Below, in pieces: positions 23,701 to 35,700 of a stretch of 64,000 nucleotides of DNA. The position numbers and the translations under genes were made by a program. Numbering within the stretch: the stretch's first letter is position 1; each line of letters starts with the position of its first letter. Under the pieces are notes generated by a model, which was not told the DNA's origin, made no database searches, and worked only from the letters and a program-made list of their open reading frames with translations. The stretch is from Parelaphostrongylus tenuis (lineage: Eukaryota; Nematoda; Chromadorea; Rhabditida; Metastrongylidae): contig JAHQIW010007264.1 in NCBI GenBank assembly GCA_019055375.1, forward strand, positions 93,460 through 157,459. The letters run 5' to 3'.

Positions 23701-26302
23701 ATATAAGGTGCAAAAATGACTTTTTGTAACGGCGAACGTCATAAAATTAATGTTGATACCACTAGCAGCTCGATCACTCACGCATGTATTGGCATATATA
23801 TTTCTTCAAAAGGTTGGGAATCAAAATGGAAGAATGTCGTGCATCGCCTAGATGCTTACTATAAATTCTATGCTAAAACACATTAGTCAGAAAACTCCAT
23901 CACAGCACTGTGAAGTCCTAGTACATGAAATCCTCAAGGATTTTCGGCCTTTCCTCTGTGACAAAGCCGACTAAGAAGCTCCTCAAAAGCAATGGGCTTC
24001 CTTTTGGTTAAAGGATGTTCATGAATTTTGATAGCAAGTAATTAGCAGATAGTTACTCGGCGTGCTAAACTAGATCATGCAGTTTTAGAGGAAACGCTTT
24101 GCCAAAGAGAAGACTCACACCAGGAACGTCACACGTTTTGTGACGCTCATCGCACACAGGTCTACAAAGGGCTCTGACGAGCATATGGAGCGAATGGAGC
24201 TATAACAGGGGCCACCGCACGAGGTTCTCAATTGGTAACGGAATTACTGGTGATAAATGATATTGTTCGTTCTAGATATTGAGTAGATAAGGCCTTGGAA
24301 ACTATAGATGCAGTTGTTATGATTTTTCGCCTTTTTGTAGAAGTGAACGTTTCCCGAGATTGTAGAAACACGAGACGAAGGCTAATGTCATCGATTCGTT
24401 CATGTTTACAATTTTCCATAAAGGAATTATTTACATAGCTTGCTTCATAATTTTCACTAATTGTAAACCAAATTCTCGATTTGCAGATAAATGAAAACTT
24501 CTACCGCTAATAGAAAAACGAAGTACTCCAAGTTTTATTCATTCTTATAGCCAACTCGTTATATGGGTTCGATTTAGGCGGCCGCATTCACTCCAATGGT
24601 GCTTTGTTCGAAGCCGGTCGAAATCGAATGTGTTTGTCTATGGGACTATTTTGGTGGCGATACATGTATGGATGTTAATTGTTGGGCTGGTACTGAACTT
24701 AATGTAGTAGCTGAGGAGTATCAGTAAGTTTCTCTAAAAGTACAAAGTAGGAGGAACGCCTTTGGATCGATAAGTGATAATCTTTGGTAGATAAAAAGCG
24801 TTGGCATCGTAACATAAGTTGGCAGAGTGCAGAGGAAAATCGAATTATCGAGAGAATTTTGTTCTCCTTTCTAGTATCGCATTTTCATTGCTATTTATTT
24901 CTTTTTCTCGATATAATTGCTCTATATCCTACACTTATCAGAGAAAAATGGAACATAAATCTCTAATAAAAAAAAGTGGACATAAGCTCATTAGAAAACC
25001 TTTCATGAAACTATTACTGTGCGGGACAGGAAATGCAATCTATTTTAAACAAATTAGAGAAAAGATATGGATGACTAGAGAACTAGAGTTTGAGTAAAGA
25101 CTTCTGAAAAAGGTGTGAAAAAGAAACACATAAAGAGATCGTAATGGAAGGAAATTGCTGTATTGAATCAAGCCAGAGAGCCAAAACATTGATAAAGAAA
25201 AAGAAATAAGGAACTATACGATATGAAGAAAAATTGAAAAGCCACAACAAGGTAAAATCTACAGGATGTAGATCAAGAAAACAAGCGTGAAATGTAATAA
25301 AAAGAGGAATGACAGGAAGGAATAGAAAAGTCAGCAGTTGTCTTGAATTATCAGATATAAACTCTGCAGAGAATGCTGTCTTTTGAGTGCTGCATGGTAA
25401 TTCGTCATTATGAAGACGCAAACTCAAGCTAATGATTAGAAGCTGTCGACTCATTTCCATAAAGTCGAAAAAGATGACGACGTCGACGAACGTCAGTTTA
25501 GAGGAGAATATCAAAGATTTCAGCTTATGAAATGTCAATATGTTCGCGAATGCTCTAGGGGTGTGGTGTGGACTTAAGCTGGAGTTTAGAATGAATCTGT
25601 TGTAAAAATATCTTACGAGAGACTTTAGTTTCAGTGACGAAGAAAGTGCAAAAAATTTGACGTTTGTCAAATTTGAATGTTTAGAATTCGTCAACTGCCA
25701 ACGAGTGAATACCTACGTTTACCACTACGATGGAGTTTGGTGAGAATCGTGGGCGATCAGCCTCAAGCCGCACTCGGTTTGATACCCAGTTGCTGGCTAG
25801 TGGCGAAAAAATTTTTACAAGGTTATTACGCATTACGATTTAAGTATATAACTTCATCGAGAATGAAAATGGACGCCTTGTAGCTGCCAAAAAAAAATCC
25901 TGCGAATCATCGCAGAGCGATCTTTATTGGTATTTTCAGAAAATCATGAACTTTTCTCTTATCCATATTGGTATTTGGGAATTTGTAACGTTGACACTGC
26001 CTACAATCATCTGACAAGTGATCTGTCAGCACAACGACCAGGTAACCTTCTATCAAGACCACTGACAAAAAGAGAGAAATGAGTGAACCGATAAGAAATA
26101 TTCTAACAAAATTAGTCGTAACTAAAGTCACATCAACCCTGCGTTCATCATAAACACCATTACCCTCACTATCACCAGCCGCCACCAGTAACACCAACAA
26201 CCATTATGTAGCTCGGTTTTTCGCTAAATTTCAGCAACTAAGGTCATATGTGACCATGATTACTTTCACATACGTCACCTGCATCATTTATATTCCCTTT
26301 GA
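17791..26302 (+). CDS. Extracellular EGF-like protein, seven predicted exons
   Basis: Exons: 17791-17924, 21290-21414, 22922-23062, 24578-24723, 25635-25739, 25940-26041, 26235-26302 (TGA). Splice phases agree from the first through the fifth and from the sixth to the last; between 25739 (phase 2) and 25940 (phase 1) one exon is missing or mis-set. Exon 1 encodes VWFISLTNDPRLIRPMTSGI, exon 2 a beta-rich stretch (GQYQFTVKKGDVVAIPTHAI), exon 3 an acidic stretch (LLSLGFDYDGRLLADD), exon 4 a five-Cys EGF-like segment (CVCLWDYFGGDTCMDVNC), exon 5 two more Cys (FECLEFVNCQRVN), exon 6 YPYWYLGICNV. No membrane span is seen in the last exon and the 5' end is not found. Mosaic surface or secreted proteins with such modules are common in nematodes. 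The function is unknown. Exons 2-5 are the firmest. Confidence 0.5.
18340..18940. repeat. Large foldback element, about 220-bp arms
   Basis: Left arm 18345-18563 and right arm 18720-18935 are inverted copies. Read the same way both contain CAACTTATTTTACCTGC, TATCGAAT, CTTTGTGTG and ATTTTACAG, in the same order, at roughly 75 percent identity. The 155-bp centre holds a short CACACACACG run. The 73-codon minus-strand frame at 18453-18674 lies in one arm only and is not preserved in the other, so I do not call it a gene. Confidence 0.75.
19148..19905 (-). mobile_element. RTE-B: 5'-truncated retrotransposon copy
   Basis: This is the C-terminal 760 bp of the RTE family, still open over its whole length: LNLTKTMFMRNGW, YLGREINMMNDLAPELSRRK, RWAGHVMRFNDNRWTRAV and a Trp-rich end, closing just before a GGTGATACAGGTGATAC tail. 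The open frame (19155-19991) runs about 30 codons past the 5' break into unrelated DNA. Of all copies here it has the fewest lesions, so it is probably the most recent insertion. It lies in the intron between the first two exons of the EGF-like gene, antisense to it. Confidence 0.9.
19906..20730. other. Intronic AT-rich DNA, nothing recognised
   Basis: About 0.8 kb between RTE-B and the next SINE-like repeat. No exon or repeat copy could be supported. Confidence 0.5.
20735..20870 (-). repeat. SINE-1, minus strand
   Basis: Minus strand shows the A-box-like TGGTGTAGCGGCAGT and B box GAGTTCAACTCCCG, as in the copy at 11.4 kb. Confidence 0.65.
20871..21215 (+). repeat. FB-P repeat, long copy
   Basis: gtgttttcttgggatcacgc at 20876 and gtgttttcttgagaccaagc at 21173 flank a core with gttatgggcacttttacag and acacgtgtttcggc (20946-20985). 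This is the fullest FB-P unit in the window. Confidence 0.65.
21290..21414 (+). CDS. Exon: beta-rich extracellular module
   Basis: Acceptor gcatttcag ends 21289; donor gtgatt starts 21415. The reading is phase 1 in, phase 0 out. It encodes QYQFTVKKGDVVAIPTHAIP and a Ser/Tyr-rich end (DNATDSSSEYSQ) with one N-glycosylation sequon (NAT). Open frame continues upstream into repeat sequence, which is a coincidence of frame. Confidence 0.55.
21843..21960 (+). repeat. SINE-1 fragment
   Basis: A box tggtgtagtggtagc at 21849 and a degenerate B box (aggctcaactcctg). The tail differs from other copies. Confidence 0.6.
22130..22640 (-). mobile_element. Mariner transposase relic (C-terminal half)
   Basis: Read on the minus strand: WDRTELLG-like segment and LLASQRDKSS-type catalytic-core residues near 22540, then HVAILRKGKLAELG in shifted frames near 22390, then LDHPPYSRDLSPFDYHV at 22344-22290 and a helical tail. 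LDHPPYSxDLxPxD around the final Asp is diagnostic of mariner DD34D transposases. At least two frameshifts; no N-terminus. It lies just upstream of an exon acceptor of the EGF-like gene, in antisense. Confidence 0.85.
22922..23062 (+). CDS. Exon: acidic module of the EGF-like protein
   Basis: Acceptor ctcttttag ends 22921; donor gttaac at 23063. It is 47 codons, phase 0 in and out, starting PPEDIREFGANVNQNRTELT with an NRT sequon. It lies directly after a mariner relic, so the acceptor sits beside inserted DNA. Confidence 0.6.
23596..23695 (-). repeat. SINE-2 head (tRNA-derived), minus strand
   Basis: On the minus strand: GAGCGTATGTGGCGCAGTGG (A box), then a B-box-like region and GAGCTCGATCTCGCGCTCAT. 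Same head as the copies at 37.9, 52.9 and 59.2 kb. Confidence 0.75.
24578..24723 (+). CDS. Exon: EGF-like cysteine module
   Basis: Acceptor tcgatttag ends 24577; donor gtaagt at 24724. It encodes five cysteines with C-x-C and GGDTC spacing typical of EGF-like folds, beginning AAAFTPMVLCSKPVEIEC. Phase 0 in, phase 2 out, which matches the next exon at 25635 exactly. The exon start contains a GCGGCCGC site. Confidence 0.65.
25100..25630. other. Purine-rich intronic stretch
   Basis: The plus strand is strongly A/G-rich (aaaaag, gaaaag, gaagaa runs). This leaves the minus strand nearly free of stop codons and produces a 203-codon frame at 25083-25694 with T-rich codons. I regard that frame as a composition artefact. 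Confidence 0.5.
25635..25739 (+). CDS. Exon: continuation of EGF-like region
   Basis: Acceptor tagtttcag ends 25634; donor gtgaga at 25740. It takes one base to complete the codon left open at 24723 and reads DEESAKNLTFVKFECLEFVN with a further Cys and a Tyr-rich end (NTYVYHYDGVW). One NLT sequon. The phase match with the upstream exon is the main support. Confidence 0.6.
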
Positions 26303-26574
26303 CAGTAGTGTTATTTGAGCGGACGCATAATAATATCTCTGACTTTTTAGCGTGCAAGAGTGGTGCAGCAAACTCTGTTAGTAGTGAAGATTTCTTGAAG
26401 TTATGATTTGAAGGTTTTCCAAAAATGCTATGTACAAAATAATAACAATCTGTAGTATTCAGGAGTATTCGTAATATTCTCGCCAGTTTGCATGAATCCT
26501 GATCCAAGTGACTATCGCCCATTCTTGTTGATGATGCTATGTGAGGCAGGAAAAAAAAACGACTAAGCTTCAAA

Positions 26575-26790
26575 ATGACGTCATCAACAGAGAAAGACGT
26601 GGTGAGTCGTAGAAAGCAATTTACAGCGAAAAAGGAAAAAGCAAATGTAGACCTCCTCTAAACTCTATCAAAGCCATCTTCATCATTTCTCCCATCTGAT
26701 GAAATTCGTTCTCCCTTTGACCAGCCGCTGTCCCAAACCAGAGACGCCATTGACGTTTTCAGTAGTCGCCGTCGCTTTCAGGGCTTGGCA
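26575..26790 (+). pseudogene. Exon 1 with in-frame TAA
   Basis: From ATG 26575 the frame is open for 28 codons (ends KANVDLL), has TAA at 26659-26661, then is open again for 43 codons to gtgagt at 26791. The frame after the stop is the one that splices in phase to downstream exons. The stop is either a real nonsense change, a base error, or the exon truly begins downstream at an unrecognised acceptor. Confidence 0.45.
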
Positions 26791-29700
26791 GTGAGTTCTT
26801 TTTATGTGCATGGTATTGAATTATCTTAGTTTTAATCTAAAATCGTCGCGAAAAGGTCTGAATATCTACAGGCGCCACATTTCTATTGTGTCCGACATTC
26901 GCTTGAGTTCAGTAGTTAAAACAAGCTAATATGTCGACTACGCCTCACAAGGAGAACAGAAGAACGTTTTAATTAGTTCGCGACCGAAATCACTTGTGCT
27001 AACCAAGTTCATTCAAGCCTTTCACGACCGGTACCGATTTTGGTATGTACACGATTGAGAACAATCCATCAAATTTCGGCCTTTTGAAAGCTGCTATTTT
27101 TTATGCCATCATGTCTTCTTCTTCAAAAGCTGCATGATAGATTGACTGTACAAAAAGCACAAATACAAAATATAAATACCACCTTTTTGGGTCATACGGA
27201 AAGTATGAACTGATTACGATGCTCGTAGACATCGTTCTCTTGTGCCGCAGGCCTCGGTCGCTCAACACTGGTGTCCCGTAATGCCCTGAAAAGCACAGAC
27301 TCCGTGTTTTGTTCTTTTTTCAATATTTAGGAGTTTATTTTGCAATGACTGTTTTTTGTTTGAAAAATGCATTAGTGCTTTGAGCATGAAAAATGAACGA
27401 TGAAAGGATGATCAGTCATATCTAAATTTCGCAACAATTAGGACTTCGAGATTTGAGCAGATGCGAACCCACACATGATAAAGCAACATAGAGTTACTAG
27501 AGACTCACAAACACGTTACATGCCGCGTCGTAAAATTTCGGTTTTGTCAGTGTTCCATGCCCCTAACGTTTGAGTTTTTACTTGATCGATAATCTATCTT
27601 TATGCGACCTCACAATAAAGCTGTAAGTCAGAACTGCGACCAAATCTTGGTAATTTACCTCTTAAATTTATCATTCACTTTACTGATTTGCGTGATGGAT
27701 ATTTATGAAAATGATGCTCTGCTTGAGATAGGATCTGAAGATATAAAACAGTTCAAAAACTTCTGTTCAGTATTTTTCCTTGTAAATTATTTAATGCGCG
27801 ATAAGCTGTTTCTCCTCTTACCCCTCATGCTTTAATCTGCTCTAGAGTAGCTATTGAATGAATATGCTTAGTGAGAAAAGATAAAACCGGAACACTTTGA
27901 ATTTAAAATGTACTCCACAGTGTCCATGTATGTAGACGTGTTCTCAAAGTCAACTATTAGCACTATAGTGTCCGTATGCAGTGGATCGGGTTAAGATAGT
28001 TTTTTTTGTAAAAGCATTGCCTCTAATTCGATTATTTGTCAGCTAGTTTAACTAATTAAAAATCGATCCTATCTGCTGAACTTAATTGATTACGGTTTTT
28101 TTTTCATCGTCGTAAAATTTCTTTGAATCAAGGAGACGGCTCATTTCAGTTGACGTCTTTAGTAATAATTTGTTTCTTGGATCTTTTTCAATTTTCGTAG
28201 CAGCCTACATCTCATTTCGGTTAAACGATGGCATTTGGCAAGAGTTGAAAGCGATAAAAATGAATCATGCTGTGGTTTCGTTTAGATCCTACAGAAACCA
28301 GCGAATCAAAATTCTATGGGCGAAAACTTGAGGAATTCAAAAGGAAATGTGTTGAAAAAGCACAAAAACATAAGGATGCTACGGCAGAACCAGCAAAATC
28401 ACCGCTTCAACAACTTAAAACGTGCTCGGCCGAAGTGAGTGAAGTTGTCGTATAAACATCGAGATCGAACATCCCAAACTGAAACGCCTCAGTTCGTAGT
28501 TCGACATTGAGATGTATAAATGGCGCAAAAACTTTTGGAGCTTTTGGACATTCTTTTACGCTGTTTGGTGGGATCGCTATCGAATTTTTTCGATATGGAC
28601 TCATAACCCATCACGAAGGAAACCGACGGAAAATCCATCGATTGCGAGGGAAAATGAACTAATATTCTCGCTTCCTTTCGCAATTTTATATATGGAATCG
28701 ACTTAGTACTGAGGATTAGTTCTTCTTCTTCCTTTCTCAACCACTTTCTGATCCTTCGACAAAAGACGGATTCATATCCGATACTTACCAACGCAGAAAA
28801 ACTGATGCCAGAACAAAGGTCTGAGATGTGTAGTGCACCGCGTCTTCAGTATGAATAAAACGCGAGCTTAATCCCAACCTGAACCTGAGAGTTTTGCAAA
28901 TCATTGAGCATGTATTCTTGAATAATATGGGATTAGTTTAAAGTCACGCTTGAAAAAATACCTGTAACAAAATTATTCTCATTTCACGATTTCTGCAAAA
29001 GTTAGATATATCCATAACTCATGAGATTCAAGTAATTAACAAAATGGATTCTCTTGAGTATTACTAGAACAAAAGAACAAACAAGGAGAATGGAATGCTG
29101 AATTCGTTGTTTCTGATGCTATCCTAGTGCCTAGTCGTGTTACGTCGTCTTCTTGAGAATCGTCAAGAGTCTTGTCTTAATAGTATGCAAGAAAGAAAGG
29201 AAGAGAGAGGGAGGGAGAAAAACAAGGAGGGAGAGAGAAAAGAGAGAAAGGAAAAGAAAGAAAGGGAGGAGAGTGGGGCAGAAGGAAAGTGAAAGATAAT
29301 GAAAGCAGCATTATCACTGGCAAATCCGAACGTAATTCATCAATCATGGGAGGATTTCTTAGAACAGATTGGTTCGTTTATATGTGGATTCCTACTCGTG
29401 AGCGAATGTTTTTCAAAATGTATGCTCTTGAGTACTTGACCCTTTCACGACCGTTGATTGAAGCGTCGATATTTACGTGTACCCGTCGCCGTCCAAGTTT
29501 TCTATGGGACCAGGAAAATGATACGGTGAACTGATTTCTGAGACACTCGCTCCATCGTTTGATTTTTAGGAAGGAAAGAAGGAAACAAATTCTCAGTTTA
29601 ATCTAGGCCGATTGATTGCCACGTTTACTAAAAGTGTACATATTAGCGAGAAAGCATCGGCAGAGTAGCAAATTTGGTATTTCACTGCTATAGAACATGA

Positions 29701-32700
29701 ACATTTAAGAAATCTCTTCAGCTGAACAAAGAGGTTTTATTAGAGTATTAATAATGTTCGAAAACATAAAGAAAGCTTAAATCTCGGAGAATCCAGAAAC
29801 CTATTTGTGTTTTCGAAGAACCTTCTCACGTCGCTGTGGCAATAAAAATAAAATTATGTTTCACATTTTCTGGTCACCGTCGCGTTTATATCTCACAGAA
29901 CATGATTTTTCCCCAAATTTAACTGATTACAATGAATCTCGTAGACTTTTTTATAGCACTATAGCAGGAAAAATAGGATTGTGTTTTAGATGCGCTGAGC
30001 GTTATCGCTCGTTATCACGCATAATTTGCGCGAGACGAAGCCCTTCTCCTAGTTCAGGAGATAAATCGATAGGGTAAATCTCGAGAATTCCAAACATGTA
30101 CTCAGCTCTCAGAAAGGCCTATAACAACACTGCAGCAAGAAAAATAAAGTTGTGCTTCACACGTTCAGCGCGTTCTCGAGCTAATTTTTGTAACTAATTT
30201 GAATTTTTTCTCCGTTTCGTAGAACCACTTCTAGGTTTTTTGTATTGTATATGTAGAAGATACTTTGTTTCATCGCTTCAGGTGCTTGAAATTTTCTCTT
30301 TAAATCCATATTGCCGAACAAACCTGCTATTGAGCATAAGCCTAAGCAGTGCGAGTCAAACACGAAAGCGTATGAAGTGTAGAGAAAATCTTTATGCATC
30401 AGACCTGTACGTTTCACCTAAATTTCTCATAAAAAGCCAAAAATTCCAGATCTCATAACAAAAATCACACTTCAGATTCGAATCGCGTTAGCACGGCAGA
30501 TGGGTGACGACGTATCGATCTACGGGCATGCACATACCCGAGCTGTCAAGCATTTGCCGCGTGTTTGAAGCACAAAGTTAATTTCTCTGCTACAGTGCAA
30601 TAAAACATTTGTCAAAGTCAGGCAAAGCTTTGAAATTGCTGAATCTTTTGCTTTCGAATGATTACTAGGAGTGTGAGAGGGATGCTTAGCAGTGCAAAAA
30701 AAAAACGCGTATATGAAACACAAGTTTATTTTCTTGCTTTAGCACCCCGAAATGACTTTTTCAAGCAGCAACTGCAACTTGAAAATCAACGCGATTTACG
30801 CTATTGATTCTGCACTAAAGAACTGAATAAGAAGCTTTGTCTTGTGAGATGTAAACGCGATAATATGCGACCCATGTAAAACATAATTCTATTTTGAGTA
30901 CTACAGCGCTGTTAGAAGGCTTTCATAGAAAACAAGCAATTTCCAAACTATCCTAGATTTGAGCATTCGAATAGCTGTGAAAGTTTGGTGTGAACTTTTT
31001 GTCCAGTAAAATATTCTCCTTAGAATGTGCTCGTCGCATTGCAGGAAAGTATTCAGAATTTTTTTCTACTCGTCGAAATCATTTTTTCATATTTTCGTGG
31101 TTATGATTATATACACAGCTCACGTAACCACCCAAAGTTCTTCAGGTCGAAAATCGAACTTCATAAAATTATTATATGGCTACGTAAAAAATGACTTTTA
31201 GAAGATTGCTGATGGCTTCTTGCTTAAGCAAACAAGAATAGCTTAGTCATAATCACACTGAAAATTATGCTCAGTGTTTGTGTATGAAGCAGTTTCAACT
31301 CAGACACCTTTCTTTGAAAATTTACCGTTGATCCACTTAAGAAACTTTTTTCTGCCATCAAAACTGTGATGATTCAGACGCGAAAATCTGATACACAAGC
31401 AAATACGAAGTCACCGAGTGACAACGCTAAATCGGTAAACGATGAAAGGGAAAACGATCTTGATATACTTGCCGAACTGGCCTCATCACCCTTCAGACCA
31501 TTTGTGAGCGTTTTCCATCAATATTCTATCACAGTCCCAGTAGGCTTGAACGTATTAGTGATAAAACTCTTATTTTAGATTCTCACCATAACCAGATCTA
31601 TGATGGGTCACTATGAACTGCTTGGTAACCGGTACAACACGTTATATGATTTGGTCTATCATCTTTCCGAGGTGAAATCTGAACTTCCTCATAAACTTGT
31701 ATACGGAACACTATCTAAGGTAAGAAACATCTCAACACTTTTTTCTTCCTTTCTTATGATTAATTAATTGTCTCACGCTTCTTCATTTTTGATACTGTCA
31801 CAGCATCAAAAAGTGCTCGCTTCACTTTTGAGTAGAAAAAACGTAGAGAATTGCTTAGAAGATGGCAAAGCACTTCTACGGCGGTACACATGAGCCTGCG
31901 GAAAGGGTAATTGCGTCTTTGAAGCCAAGTTGGGGTTCCAAGATTTATTCTATCTCAGCGTTCTTGTGGTAGCTTTTACATTCTACTATAGCTTGGAAAG
32001 AGAATAGATAGGATATAAAAGTCAAAAACATTTGGGTGTTAGATCAGATTTAAAACCTACTTCATACTGCAAGTGACTCTGAGAATAGAGGAGGCAGAAT
32101 TAGAGAATGGAGGAGAGAGGAAAAAGAGAGTTTTCAAAGGATATATTGCCTTTTCTGAAAAACCTTACTTTGTTGTTTGTTCCATGCAGTTTATTTCGTT
32201 CTGGAGGCTCTAATAGAGAAGTATATATCACCTGTATCACCTGCGTCCGTTGATCGTCGAGTGAATCGAGCGGGTACAGTACTCTTCCAACTTTCCCTAT
32301 CGCGTGCAAAAGTAGCCCAGGGGTCATTCTCGCTTTAGGGATTCGCTGAGCATCATATCTTTGCTCTATTGCTTTCATGAAGGAAACGGAAAACACTGAT
32401 CAATGGTCCTTCCTTAGGAGCACTTGACGTCCCGAGAGCCAGTCGGTACACGGCTCTCGTCCATCGGTGTCGTTGAAGCGAATCACGTGTCTGGCCCACC
32501 TCATTTTTCGGTATTCCTGACGGGTAGAACGGCGTATCTGAATTTCGATTGTGACATAAGGTCGGAACTTCGCGCCTTTCCCTCATTTGCGAGTACGGGA
32601 TACTCTAGCATCGACTTTCGACTGCGCGTTCGATAACTCCAAGTGATTTTTCATCCTGCTGACCTAGCGACCAGAATTATGCAGCATCCGTTAGGGCAAG

Positions 32701-35700
32701 GATAAATATCGAGTCGAAAAGGTGGGCACGGAGTTGGATGTTATTTGTCTTTCACTAATCTGCGATGCTCTAAACGTTCCCAAGCGCTCGTTTCCTCTTG
32801 CTCAATCTGAGCTAGGTCGTTATCATGTTGCTGTCACGACCTAGATAGAAAACTAAAGCATCGGAGATTGTAGTTCCATGAGCGTGAATGGGCATGCGAA
32901 ACCATACGTTCTCATAACATTGTTTTCTGTTAGATTAGTTGAAGGACCAAATCTTTACACAGGTGTTATCGAATGGTCAAACATTCGTTCCGCTTGCGAT
33001 GTTGGTTGGTTATGAGAACGATATCGTCAAGCAAAGCGAAGATGGTTTATTTGGCGACCGTCAATTTCACTGCCATATCGTACCGTTCTAATGTTCGCAT
33101 TGGACGTTTTGGTAGGGAGCAGTGAATAGTTTGGGAAATTGTATGCCTTGTCCAACCCCTCTTCTTACGTCAATAGTGATATTGTTGTAGAATGGAGATA
33201 TGTTGCCGTGAAATCCTTTATAAATCTCGCGAAGGCTCATTATGTACTGAGTAGGGGACGCTCTGGATTTCCATGAGCCCTATGGACCGCTTCTGTTTCC
33301 ACTGAATCGAAGGCTATCCTTCAGATCGAGAAAGTGAGAAAGAGTGGTGCTTGACTCTCGGAAACTTCGATGAGTCTTGTAATCGTGTGGATGTGGTCCC
33401 ATGGTGCTAAATCCTTTTCGGAACCCGCTTGTTCGCATGGGCTGTCCTTCGTCCAGTGTTCTGTCAATCCGTTTAGGATGATCGAGATAACAGAGTTTAT
33501 AAGGTACAACGGACAGCAAAGAGATTGGGCGATAATGCCTATGTCGTGAAGGTCTCCCTTTTTGAAAACAATCCGGTATTTGTGTTTTCCATTGAAATCG
33601 GAACCTTACATTCTGACAGGTAGCGAGTGAAGAGCCGAGCCACGGTGTTTATGAGAACTGGCGGCAGGTTCTTCAGGTGTTCTGGTCTAACCTGCCTGGA
33701 CAGGGTGTTTTTCTGTTCTTCAAAACGGACGACGTAGCATGTCTTTAGGATTTCGGAAGGGAGAACGGTGGAAACGGACATATTCGTCCTCTTAAATTTA
33801 AATGGCGGTAAGAAAACATGGCTAGCGAAAGGAGATCTGGTAGTATTCGTGGATGTTTTTCTCGTAGCCCTCTCGAAGCTGTAAGTGTCCGTCAGGGTAT
33901 CGGATGCAATCATCTTGGTCTTATAGTTGGCGAAGCCGATGGGGCTTTGCCAAAGCTTTTCACAGCTTCTAGTATAAACTGCCCCGTTACGTTCTCCTCT
34001 TGGCAGGTCTTCTTTATCGCTTCTTGCAGCGTATCGCCAAGTTGGAGTAAGGTTTGGTTGCCTGCAGCTGTGCGATCCACGTGACGTATCCAGCTCAAGT
34101 GTTTCGGAGACAAGCCGCTCTTCGTGACCTTTAGGACTCTCTGCTTTCATAACGCTAGTGACGAGTTCAACGAGTAGATCGTACTCATTCGTCCGATGTT
34201 GTCGGACAACGGTGTCTTCCCAGGAAAAAAAAGGGGGGGGGGCCCCCGACTAACGATTTGAATACCTCCCAGTTATTGGACTTCTGGGATTGTAGTTGAA
34301 TTTAGCAGCTTTTCCTTTCCTCTTCCTCGAAAAACGGAATGTTGCGCGAAAGAAGCGATCGGTCTGATCCGTGTGGAGCTTAGAAAACAACAGCGACATC
34401 GGTCGGGCAAAACCTTCGATTTACTAAAATGTGATCTATTTCGTTATGGTGCTTCATCCACTGGGAGACTCCCACGTCCATCGCTGAGAAAGGAGGCTTT
34501 TGGAAGAGCGAGTTTACATGGATGGGTTGGGTCGTCATGATAAAACTCGGATAGCCTCTCACCTGTTCATTCCATTTCTAGTCCGTGGGTCCCTATGTTG
34601 ACGTTCTCAGACGTTCTTCTAGGTCCAATTTTTGCGTTAAAATCTCCGACAATGACCTTGAAGGAATGTATGCTTCTTCTCTGAAGAATTTTTCGAGGCC
34701 CATATCAGAACGCTTCGACTTCGCTTTCGTCATAGCTTGATGTTGTGGTAAGCAACGAAGATGGTCAAAGCCGGGCATAAACCACACGTTTCAACCGAAT
34801 CGTTCCCGATACGGTTGTTTGTTGTTCGAACGAAATCATGCCCACCGGTCAAATTCGATTGCCGAGGACGCGGCAACGCCACGACACCTCTGCGATCGCA
34901 TGTTCAAAGGAACAGTTTTTCTCCCGGTGTCATTAGACAGCGTGAAAGGATGGCGCATCTCGTCTCAGGCATGGCCAATGACGTCGTATCCTTATTCTTT
35001 CTGTGTTGAATCAATAGATCTTCTACAGCGGATTCGTGAGAAGGGTCTTGCGTTGTAGGTACAGATCGTCAGTCTAGTCCGTTTCAATCTGAGAGCATAG
35101 TTCGACCCTGGGAATTTAGCAGACTCTCCGTACTCGCCTAACTGGCGCTGCGTAGCAGGGCTCTTTCGGGGTCAGGGAATGAGGCTCATATTTGTTACTG
35201 TTTTTTGCCATTTTGATGCCCCACGTATAGCCTGCCAGGCTCTAAACGTGGGGGGCCTTGGTTATTCACGAATAACTTGTCAGTCTCTCGGAGGAGCGGG
35301 AGGAGCTTATTTGTTGGTGACAACTACTAACCCCTCTCATGCACTTCCTGAGCCGTTTGATGCAGGGCTTCTCCGCCAACTTGACTCGTAGAAAAGAGTT
35401 TGTGTCAAGTCGGCGCTGCAGAAGCAGCTCATCCCTTGAATGCCACCTGCGTTTCTGGGACGCACACGATCTCTTTTGGTTCGCGTTTATTCCCCTATCC
35501 ACCACCTGTAGTACGCTCCATGTGCCCTCGCGACTACAGGGGTGGATCTTTCAAGGGGAGGTCGTGGGGACACACATATATGCTTAAATGCTCCTAAATG
35601 GTAGTCACCAACTTTCATGCACCTTGACATTGGCTAGCAATACGTCCCTGCATTAATAAGCTGATAAGAAATGTATTTTTTTTATAGATCCACGTTGTGG

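Noticed and set aside
25083..25694. 203-codon minus-strand open frame with hydrophobic stretches
   Set aside because: The plus strand is purine-rich here, which removes minus-strand stop codons; codons are T-rich, there is no splice context, and a supported plus-strand exon overlaps it.
28407..28791. Minus-strand open frames of 65 and 100 codons
   Set aside because: Overlap a supported plus-strand exon and each other, without splice signals.
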